Source of the DNA: DASQDN01 sp035630195
GTDB taxonomy: Bacteria; Acidobacteriota; Terriglobia; Bryobacterales; Bryobacteraceae
Direction: 5' to 3'
DNA: 15,559 nucleotides
Assembly: GCA_035630195.1 (NCBI GenBank)
Contig: DASQLD010000615.1
Coordinates: forward strand, 1 to 15,559
The notes under the pieces are model-generated. The model was not told the origin of the DNA, searched no databases, and worked only from the letters and a program-made list of their open reading frames with translations. The position numbers were made by a program, and so were the translations under genes. Shown here piece by piece: positions 6,727-13,317 of this stretch (the first letter of the stretch is position 1; each line of letters begins with the position of its first letter).

Positions 6727-8088
6727 ATGCCACGCTCATTGCTTGTCTCCATCATTCTGTCGGTTCGCGTCTTCACGGCCCAGACTTATCTCGGTCTTGC
6801 AGATTGTGACGATGTTGCGATCGGACCCGGTGGAGATCTCTATCTCTCCTGTCACTCCCCCAGCGATCGTTTGTCAATCGAAGTTAACGCCTTCGAGCGA
6901 TCCCGCGGTGGCATGGAAGCATATGTCTTGAGGTACAACCCGAAAACGGAAAAGCTAGTGTACGCGACTCGGATCGCCGGCGCTGATTACGACAATGCGA
7001 TCCGCATCAAAGTTGACCAACACAGTTTCGCCTACTCGACCGGCTTTACGAAGTCGAAAGACTTTAAGATCACAGCCGACGCGATTCAACGAAAATACGC
7101 GGGTGGAGACAGCGATGCTTTCTTGGTGAAGCTCGCGCCGGATGGCAAAGTTATTTACTCGACATTCATAGGCGGTAGCGGCACAGATCAAGGCAATGGC
7201 TTAGAGATCGATCACAAGGGCAATATCTACGTGGCAGGCACGACATGGTCCTCCGACTTCCCCGGTCAATCGAAGCCGAAGATGGGAACCCAGGGCGATG
7301 CGTTCATAACATCCCTTCGGGCAGGCGGCAAAGATTTCCGCTCTGTGGTCTTTGGTGGTAAGGAAGAAGAGAAATTGACCGGAATCGCCCTCGATAACAA
7401 TGGGTCGATATACGCCACGGGCTATTCGAAATCTGCAGACTTCCCGTCGACAAGTGCGCTTAAAGGCGTTCGCGACATGTTTCTCACGCGGATTTCTGTC
7501 GCGGATCTATCCATGCAGTTCTCGGCGCTCGTAGGCGGATCGGAAGACGATTCGGCATGGGGTATCGCAATTCCTCCGAAAGGCGATCCCGTCGTAGCCG
7601 GCATCACCAGCTCGGCAGATTTCCCGATCAGCTCCCACGCATATCAAACAACCAAAGCCGCGGACTCGGATGCGTTTGTGATCCGGTTCGATCGAACGAA
7701 TCTACATAAATTCCAGTCCACCTATTTCGGCGGAGCAAAGAACGATTCGAGCGGTTACGATGGCGGGAACATCAAGATCGATCCTCATGGCAATATCTGG
7801 ATCGTTGGAATCACAAGCTCACCGGAACTTCCAGGAGCCAAGACGAAATACCTGGGGGGCGAGACGGACGGCTTTCTCGCGGCATTCTCCCCTGACCTCG
7901 GCAAACTGTGTATAAGCGGGTTGTTTGGAGGGCCTGGCCGGGATCTGCTGGAGGGCTTGGCGCTTTCCGATGAGCATGTCTTTGCCGTCGGGATCAGTTT
8001 CTCCAGTGCCCCGTCAGCAATCCCTGTTGGCGACGTGTCCGTGAACTCGATAGTGGTCAAGCTGCCGCTTAGGACGCAGTGCCGGTGA
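6727..8088 (+). CDS. secreted seven-bladed beta-propeller protein (SBBP-type repeats)
   Basis: Extracytoplasmic repeat protein with no visible catalytic motif. Residues 1-18 (MPRSLLVSIILSVRVFTA) form a Sec signal ending near AQT. The rest is seven repeats of about 62-66 residues, with blade marks near residues 19 (TYLGLADCDD), 81 (RIAGADYDN), 146 (FIGGSGTDQG), 208 (FGGKEEEK), 267 (LVGGSEDDS), 332 (YFGGAKNDS) and 398 (LFGGPGRD). Each is followed by a strand such as GNIYVAGTTWSSDFP or GSIYATGYSKSADFP, typical of SBBP repeats. Seven units close one propeller, so the protein seems complete. The ATG at 6727 has no clear Shine-Dalgarno, but it is the natural start of the signal peptide. Divergent from the transhydrogenase with only 28 bp between starts. 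The ADOP permease follows 39 bp downstream on the same strand, so co-transcription is possible. Role unknown; likely binding or surface scaffold. Confidence 0.85.
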   Translation: MPRSLLVSIILSVRVFTAQTYLGLADCDDVAIGPGGDLYLSCHSPSDRLSIEVNAFERSRGGMEAYVLRYNPKTEKLVYATRIAGADYDNAIRIKVDQHSFAYSTGFTKSKDFKITADAIQRKYAGGDSDAFLVKLAPDGKVIYSTFIGGSGTDQGNGLEIDHKGNIYVAGTTWSSDFPGQSKPKMGTQGDAFITSLRAGGKDFRSVVFGGKEEEKLTGIALDNNGSIYATGYSKSADFPSTSALKGVRDMFLTRISVADLSMQFSALVGGSEDDSAWGIAIPPKGDPVVAGITSSADFPISSHAYQTTKAADSDAFVIRFDRTNLHKFQSTYFGGAKNDSSGYDGGNIKIDPHGNIWIVGITSSPELPGAKTKYLGGETDGFLAAFSPDLGKLCISGLFGGPGRDLLEGLALSDEHVFAVGISFSSAPSAIPVGDVSVNSIVVKLPLRTQCR

Positions 8089-8127
8089 TAGCTAACCGCC
8101 GCGGACGCCCATAGTCTAACCACCAGG

Positions 8128-10548
8128 ATGGTGCTTGAAACGTTCATCTCCGACACGAAGATCGCCTTGCGGGGCATGCGTCGGAATCCAGGTTATGCGC
8201 TGCTCGCCGCGGGAACACTGGCCATATCCATCGGTGCGTGTACTGCTGTGTTCACGCTCGCCCATGCCATCCTCGTACGACCCCTTCCCTATAAGAATGC
8301 AGATCGCTTGGTTCGTGTTTACGAGGATCGTGGCCAAGGCTTCTCCCGAAGCGATACTTCGCCTGGCAACTTCCGTCATCTTGCGCAAGGAACAACCGCC
8401 TTTAGCGCAATCGCGATGTTTCATCCAAATCAGGCGACGATTACAGAGGATGGCGACCCGGAACGCATCGACGGAGCTCGAGTCGAAGCCGGGTTCTTCG
8501 ACGTTCTCGGAGTCAAACCAGCGCTGGGACGCTTCTTCCAGCGGGGCGAGGACACACCAGGAGCCAACGACCTCGTAGTCCTCAGCTACGAATTGTGGAC
8601 GCGCCGGTACGCCGGCAACACAAGTCTGGTCGGTCGAACGATCCGGCTGAATGGCCAGCCACATAAGGTGGTTGGCGTGCTACCACCGAAGTTTCAGTTC
8701 GCATTCGCTGACACTCACGTCTGGACTCCCTTGGGTTTGTCGCCAGAGGCGCTCGCGAACCGCAGTCGTCGTTACTTCCACACTGTCGCCAGACTTCGCG
8801 AAGGCGTGGACATTAAATCAGCGCAAGCTTCGCTAGATGCAATCGCTCCGCAGTTTGTAGCTGCCGATCCCGAGGTCAATCGCGCCTTCCGAGCCGTCAT
8901 CGTACCCCTTCGTGACGATCTCACCGGAGATGTTCGGGATCGAGTCCTAATGCTAGCCGCGGCGGTCGTGCTAGTCCTCCTGATTGGGTGCGCCAACGTT
9001 GCGCATTTGATCCTGTCGCGTTCCGTTCGTCGTAGTTCCGAGTTGGCTTTGCGCATGTCGTTAGGCGCCAATCGCCAACGCCTCATTAGTCAGTTGTTGA
9101 CGGAGAGCTTTGCGCTGGCTGCAATTGGAGGACTGCTTGGATTCATCCTGGCAGTGTGGAGCCTGAAAGCGCTCATATTTCTGATTCCTCCGCGCATGCT
9201 CGCGTTCACGACGATAGCCGTCGACGCAAGAACAGTGCTCCTCTCAGTCGGCCTTGCCTTAGTCGCGTGCTTGATTAGCGGTCTAGCCCCCGCCATACAT
9301 CTCGCATCCGTAAATTGGCATCAGACGATAAGGCAGGGATCGGCGCGCCTTGTTGGAGGCGTACGGCATGAGCGTCTTCGAGGAATATTGGTTATCACCG
9401 AAACGGCAATCGCGGTAATACTCGTCATTGGCGCCGGTTTACTAATCCGCACTCTCGTACAGGTGCTCAATGTTATGCCAGGATTTCAGGCGGAAGGCGT
9501 CCTGACCGCCGTGACGGCACCGTCAGAATCATTCCGTAGCTTCGAGGAGCGAGTAGCATTCGTCAACGAGGCCCTCACCCGCGTTAAGTCGATCCCTGGA
9601 GTAACCCACGCCGCCTATATGTCGGCCGCTCCGTTCACTTGGAAGGGAGGCATATTACGGTTCGATATTGAGGGCGAGCTTCCTCAGCTCGATCGCGCCG
9701 CGTTACAACGACAGGTCACTCCGGAATACTTCCGGACATTACGGATCGAGCTTCGCCATGGTCGAGAGTTCAATGAATTTGACCGCGCTTCATCAGTATC
9801 AGTGGCCATTGTGAATCAAGCGCTCGTGCGGCGATACTTGCGCGGAGGAACCGCGATCGGCAGGCGGGTACGAATCAATGGGCCTGGTTTCACCGATTCA
9901 TGGATCACCATTGTCGGCGTGATCGGCGACGTCAAGGAGATGGGATTGTTAGCCGATGCGCATCCCGTGATCTATTTGCCCCACACGCAGACGCGAGCTG
10001 ACTTCAACATACCCTTTCAACTGGCCGTACGGACGGATGGGAATCCGTCAGCGCTCGTGCCCGCAATCCGTCGCGAACTGAATTCTGCTTGGCCATCTTT
10101 GCCGATTGCAAAGGTTCGGCTGATGACCGAGATCGTAGATATTGAGATGGCAGACAGAAAGCCAATAACTTTTCTTGCTGGAGCACTCGCCGCAACGGCG
10201 ATTGCTCTTTCGTGCGCCGGTATCTATGGTCTACTCGCATTTTCCATTGCGCAAAGGATTCCTGAGATCGGTATTCGGGTGGCGCTAGGAGCGCAGGCCA
10301 GCGACATCTTGAAAACCGTTCTCGCTAGAGGCATGCTGTTGTCAACGTGTGGCGGTCTGGTTGGCGTGTTCGCTTCCGTGCTTCTCGTTAATCTGATGCG
10401 GGGTGTCTTATATGAAGTGAAGCCATTTGACCCGGCGAGCTTTGCGTTGGCCCCAGTATTGGTACTCTTGCTCTCCTTCGGCGCGTGCCTGATACCGGCC
10501 TTGTCATCGCTGAAAATTGACCCGGCCCAGGCTCTCCGCAGCGAGTAA
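8128..10548 (+). CDS. ADOP-type permease, intact
   Basis: Full-length (806 aa) inner-membrane permease made of two MacB-periplasmic plus FtsX units without an ATPase domain. Residues 1-20 (TKIALRGMRRNP) are cytoplasmic, a helix lies at about 22-48 followed by AILVRPLPY, and a periplasmic domain runs to about 265 with ALGRFFQRGEDTPG and SYELWTRRYAG. A membrane bundle at about 270-395 has RRSSELALRMSLGANRQRL in its loop. A second entry helix is near 415-445, with a second periplasmic domain to about 675 (VAIVNQALVRRYLRGG, TIVGVIGDVKEMGL). The final bundle, 680-800, contains QRIPEIGIRVALGAQASDI and the end is KIDPAQALRSE. ATG 8128 is preceded by CCAGG too close for a good ribosome site, so coupling to the propeller gene 39 bp upstream is possible. 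It shows the complete layout that the gene at 222-2706 lost by frameshift. Substrate unknown. Confidence 0.93.
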   Translation: MVLETFISDTKIALRGMRRNPGYALLAAGTLAISIGACTAVFTLAHAILVRPLPYKNADRLVRVYEDRGQGFSRSDTSPGNFRHLAQGTTAFSAIAMFHPNQATITEDGDPERIDGARVEAGFFDVLGVKPALGRFFQRGEDTPGANDLVVLSYELWTRRYAGNTSLVGRTIRLNGQPHKVVGVLPPKFQFAFADTHVWTPLGLSPEALANRSRRYFHTVARLREGVDIKSAQASLDAIAPQFVAADPEVNRAFRAVIVPLRDDLTGDVRDRVLMLAAAVVLVLLIGCANVAHLILSRSVRRSSELALRMSLGANRQRLISQLLTESFALAAIGGLLGFILAVWSLKALIFLIPPRMLAFTTIAVDARTVLLSVGLALVACLISGLAPAIHLASVNWHQTIRQGSARLVGGVRHERLRGILVITETAIAVILVIGAGLLIRTLVQVLNVMPGFQAEGVLTAVTAPSESFRSFEERVAFVNEALTRVKSIPGVTHAAYMSAAPFTWKGGILRFDIEGELPQLDRAALQRQVTPEYFRTLRIELRHGREFNEFDRASSVSVAIVNQALVRRYLRGGTAIGRRVRINGPGFTDSWITIVGVIGDVKEMGLLADAHPVIYLPHTQTRADFNIPFQLAVRTDGNPSALVPAIRRELNSAWPSLPIAKVRLMTEIVDIEMADRKPITFLAGALAATAIALSCAGIYGLLAFSIAQRIPEIGIRVALGAQASDILKTVLARGMLLSTCGGLVGVFASVLLVNLMRGVLYEVKPFDPASFALAPVLVLLLSFGACLIPALSSLKIDPAQALRSE

Positions 10549-10631
10549 ATCAATAAAAACTCGGGACTCAACCGCCCATCCCTTAGCGGACTGTAGAACC
10601 CGCTTTCCAGAGCCCGGACACTATCCCCCAG

Positions 10632-10682
10632 CGAGCGGCTTAGTTTATCGACAGTGCGTTGTCGCGAGTGAGCACCCGCTCG
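10632..10682. terminator. possible nested stem-loop between convergent genes
   Basis: The 134-bp gap between the ADOP and tannase-type genes holds a 7-bp inverted repeat (CGAGCGG at 10632-10638, CCGCTCG at 10676-10682) enclosing a small 5-bp hairpin (CGACA 10649-10653, TGTCG 10660-10664). It lies where two convergent transcripts must end. There is no T-run on either side, so intrinsic termination is not well supported. Confidence 0.2.
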
Positions 10683-12188
10683 TTACTTCTTCTGCGCGCG
10701 TGGTTCTTTGCAGACGAAATTAGCAGCATCGTAGATACTGCCGTTTCCGCTATATTCCGCGACTTGTGGATACGGGCACAAGGGCCGGCTCATATCGACG
10801 CGGTTGTCCGTAACGTGATAAGCAAGAATCTGTGTTGGCGCGATCCCCTTCTCCACCCATCGTTCTAGAGCCGCAAGTGCATTGAAGTGATCCGGGCCGG
10901 GACCGCCACTGCAATGAAGCATTCCTGGAGCCATGAACAACCGCATCCAGTCATCTTGCTTTGGACCCATCGTGCCCAACACGCTGTTGTAATAGTTGAT
11001 CGTATTCTCCGGAGTGATCAGTTGATCGATCCAACCGTGCCACAAAAGAAGCTTGCCGCCACGAGCCTTGAATGCCTTCAAGTCAGGACTGACTGCCGCG
11101 ATGTGTTTATCCTTTTCCTCACTAAGAGCCACATCTCGGGCCGGGTCGAACTTGCGCCAATCCCAATTGGCATCCTCGTGAACGAAATAACGAAAATGAT
11201 CAAAGGCGATGCCGAACGGATTTGGTCCCCCCAGCGCCGGCGCCCACGCCAGTTCCGTGCTTCGGGCGAGCCCTGGATACACGACCTTCCCGGACTGGTC
11301 TTTCAAAGGACTATAGATTGCCCGAGCCGTCTCCACCTGTTGCGGAGTCAGACAATCGGGCGAGTCGGCGCCACGGCACGTTAACGTCGCGGGATCGAAG
11401 GCACACTGTCTTGGATCGTTCAGAATCCCATCGTTGACGCCATCAATCGCGTCACAAGCGGCTAGTACGGCATTGTGAATTATCGATAGCTTGGCTCGGG
11501 GAATCGTGTTAGCGGTATCTTTCAGGTTTGTAACACCCATGTTAAGCAGCGAGCCGGACAGTTTAGACCAGTTATTTGCTGGGGCGCCGGCAATGATCCC
11601 GTCATAATCAGCCGGATACATCTGCGCTTCCTTCAACCCTTGCTTGCCACCCGAGGAACAGCCATTCCAGTACGATCTGCGCGGTGCGCTTCCATAAAAC
11701 TCGTGGATGATCGCCTTGGCCTTTACCGTCATCTCATGCACTGCGCGATGTCCGAAGTCGATTACTTTTTCAGGATGGCCAAGGACAAAGCTGCCTGAGC
11801 CGCCTTTATGACCGGTATCCGTCGACGCCGTCGCATACCTGTCCCGCAGTCCTTGCACTAACCCGGAATAGTTAATGGATCCAGACCAACCTCCATTGCC
11901 CACGGCCAGAAACTTCCCGTTCCAATCCGAAGTCGGCATCCAGAGCTCGATCTCGATCTCCGAATCGGACGATGGCTTGATCACCGCGCTGACGCGGCAT
12001 CGAGCCGACACTTGCGGCTTTGGACTGGTCGCTGCCCCTCCAGGAAACGTGAAGAGCCCTGCAGGTACTGACTCGACAAGATTGATCGTTGTATCGGGAA
12101 GTTTCAGATCCTTCAGGCGCTCACAATTTTGCGGATAAGCGATTCCTGCAAGGGCAAACAAGAGCAGCAGAGGAGCGATAGTGGTCAC
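10683..12188 (-). CDS. tannase/feruloyl esterase family protein, secreted
   Basis: Alpha/beta-hydrolase of the tannase/feruloyl-esterase family, which cleaves ester bonds between phenolic acids and sugars or polyols. A signal peptide covers about residues 1-19 (TTIAPLLLLFALAGIAYP). The family's CS-D-HC arrangement is visible: G176-C177-S178-S179-G180 with catalytic Ser178, Asp388 in LLLWHGWIDQLI, and His425-Cys426 in MLHCSGG. Cys177 and Cys426 should form the disulfide that ties Ser and His together. CDAIDGVNDGILNDPRQC (245-262) is the calcium-binding loop. The length, 501 aa, is normal. The start is GTG 12188: the ATG five bases upstream is out of frame and meets TGA after two codons. A TATAAT box lies so close that the mRNA probably starts at this GTG. 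The actual substrate (tannin, feruloylated glycan, or PET-monomer-like ester) cannot be read from the sequence. Confidence 0.92.
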   Translation of the reverse strand: MTTIAPLLLLFALAGIAYPQNCERLKDLKLPDTTINLVESVPAGLFTFPGGAATSPKPQVSARCRVSAVIKPSSDSEIEIELWMPTSDWNGKFLAVGNGGWSGSINYSGLVQGLRDRYATASTDTGHKGGSGSFVLGHPEKVIDFGHRAVHEMTVKAKAIIHEFYGSAPRRSYWNGCSSGGKQGLKEAQMYPADYDGIIAGAPANNWSKLSGSLLNMGVTNLKDTANTIPRAKLSIIHNAVLAACDAIDGVNDGILNDPRQCAFDPATLTCRGADSPDCLTPQQVETARAIYSPLKDQSGKVVYPGLARSTELAWAPALGGPNPFGIAFDHFRYFVHEDANWDWRKFDPARDVALSEEKDKHIAAVSPDLKAFKARGGKLLLWHGWIDQLITPENTINYYNSVLGTMGPKQDDWMRLFMAPGMLHCSGGPGPDHFNALAALERWVEKGIAPTQILAYHVTDNRVDMSRPLCPYPQVAEYSGNGSIYDAANFVCKEPRAQKK

Positions 12189-12194
12189 CGCATG

Positions 12195-12222
12195 ATTATA
12201 TGAAGAATCCCGCCATTGAGAA
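12195..12222 (-). promoter_or_regulatory. promoter of the tannase-type gene, predicted leaderless start
   Basis: On the minus strand a perfect -10 TATAAT (12195-12200) is preceded, 16 nt upstream, by TTCTCA (12217-12222; 4 of 6 matches to -35). Transcription starting 7 nt after the -10 would begin at the G of the GTG start codon at 12188. There is no Shine-Dalgarno, which agrees with leaderless translation. Confidence 0.4.
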
Positions 12223-12330
12223 TAAGCGTGTCGTCGCTGGGAGCGATTCGCGGATAGGCCGAAAGGTGGGATTTAATTTCACTCTCACATACTCTTGCGC
12301 GCTGGACCTACACCGACCCCGTCACGATCA

Positions 12331-12549
12331 TTACGGGGCGCAGTCGGAATTCACCTGCGGATGCAGTTCTAGGCGAAGTTCCTTAGCCTGGATAGCTCCA
12401 GGCAACCCGAAACATGGGTACATGATCAGCTTCACTCCCGCTTCGCTTGTCTCCACATCAAGTCCGAAAATAACGTTCTGGTGATTGAAGCCATCGAGAC
12501 TGACATCCTGCACATCGTCGAGAAGAAAAGTAACGATGGCATGCTTCAT
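12331..12549 (-). CDS. small protein of unknown function, possibly 5'-truncated
   Basis: I do not recognise the family. The 72-residue reading MKHAIVTFLLDDVQDVSLDG, then FNHQNVIFGLDV and VKLIMYPCFGLPGAIQAKEL, has the alternating pattern of a small beta-rich soluble domain and sensible codon use, while the opposite-strand reading (12200-12484) looks random. There is no signal peptide or membrane segment. ATG 12549 has GGAC about 10 nt upstream. The same frame stays open back to a TGA at 12607-12609 (LVIREDLNLADRQSIGRTG), so the protein may originally have been longer. An overlapping -1 frame upstream, with EPNGVTWNRGDW and WLTDSQLDERG, also looks protein-like and stops at the base after this ATG; a single frameshift would join it. 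The gene could therefore be intact and short, or the end of a broken one. Confidence 0.45.
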   Translation of the reverse strand: MKHAIVTFLLDDVQDVSLDGFNHQNVIFGLDVETSEAGVKLIMYPCFGLPGAIQAKELRLELHPQVNSDCAP

Positions 12550-12640
12550 CCCCGTTCGTCCAATTGACTGTCGGTCAGCCAAGTTGAGATCCTCACGGAT
12601 GACCAGTCACCACGATTCCAAGTCACGCCATTTGGTTCAG

Positions 12641-12919
12641 CTAGCGAGATAGTCGATGATTCGCATTTCCGCGAACTCGATTATTGTATGAATCGAATGC
12701 CGGCGCGTGAGCCACGTCGCGCCGCACCTTTGTGGAACCCTTTTCGTAAAACTTGCCGCCAACTCTAGTCAACAGCTGTTGACCGTGGTTGGTAGCAGAG
12801 GTCCGCGTGTGACCATAAACGCCGGAAGTCGTCCCAGCGACCGCGAAATCCGCGCCCGGCGCGATCACACCTTGCAGCGTCCTACCACTTGGACACCCTG
12901 TTTCTGCAATCTCGCAAAC
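12641..12919 (-). pseudogene. decayed coding fragment, family not recognised
   Basis: A minus-strand frame is open from after a TAA at 12920-12922 to TAG at 12641-12643. Its strongest part reads GVIAPGADFAVAGTTSGVYG and then LLTRVGGKFYEKGSTKVRRD, with AHAPAFDSYNN near the end. It looks coding, but it lacks a good start and ribosome site. Neighbouring frames contain protein-like pieces on both sides: AKPAKFARLQKQGVQVVGR upstream (about 12875-12935) and TIIEFAEMRIIDYLAS ending at a TGA (12637-12639) downstream. A gene broken by at least two frameshifts would explain this. I cannot name the family, and chance open frame remains possible. Confidence 0.3.
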
Positions 12920-13317
12920 TTAGCTGGTTTCGCAAGGATCATCCGGATACCCGTAGCGATTGTTCTTATCTGCTTTGAGAGAAAAATCAACCTAGAAGAC
13001 GTTCGGAAATTGTCAAAACGGCACAATCGCATTCAGAGCGCCGGTCGAGAACCTACATCCGATTCACATCACGGCGTGACGCAGTAACCAGTAGCCGATG
13101 CCGTCGTCGTCAATGTCAGGACGTTGTCTGGAGCCTTCGATGGAATATCGATGGTCGGCGGATTCGGAAGTGGCCCCATAATCGTTAGGCATGATTAAAA
13201 CCTTCGCCTGCAGCTAAAAGCGAATCTACGTACGCGGAAACTAGAGTTTATGCTAGTGCGCATTTTTAATCGGCTTTCGTCCCGAAGCCCGTGAGCAGGC
13301 CGTGGATACAAGAAGCA
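12920..13317. other. gene-poor stretch with two competing tiny ORFs
   Basis: No confident gene. On the minus strand two overlapping short frames compete. One, 13064-13192 (42 aa, MPNDYGATSESADH...), has GGCGAAGG about 8 nt before its ATG. The other, 13069-13179 (36 aa), contains PPTIDIPSKAPDNVLTLTTT and looks more like the tail of an extracellular protein, but it lacks a ribosome site. A bulged hairpin (GGCTT 13272-13276, AAGCC 13285-13289) lies 28 bp past the end of the ABC exporter, without a T-run in that direction. Confidence 0.35.

Noticed and set aside
6699..6776. Longer transhydrogenase N-terminus starting at 6776
   Set aside because: It adds 26 residues with no family resemblance and overlaps the signal peptide of the divergent propeller gene; kept only as an alternative start.
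12200..12484. 94-aa plus-strand open frame
   Set aside because: Mostly antisense to the convincing 72-aa minus-strand reading; composition looks random.
12707..13087. 126-aa plus-strand open frame
   Set aside because: Low-complexity basic composition with no motif or ribosome site, and it runs antisense to the more protein-like minus-strand fragments.
13272..13289. Hairpin as intrinsic terminator of the ABC exporter
   Set aside because: The stem is bulged and, in the direction of that gene, is followed by GATTAAAAAT rather than a U-run.
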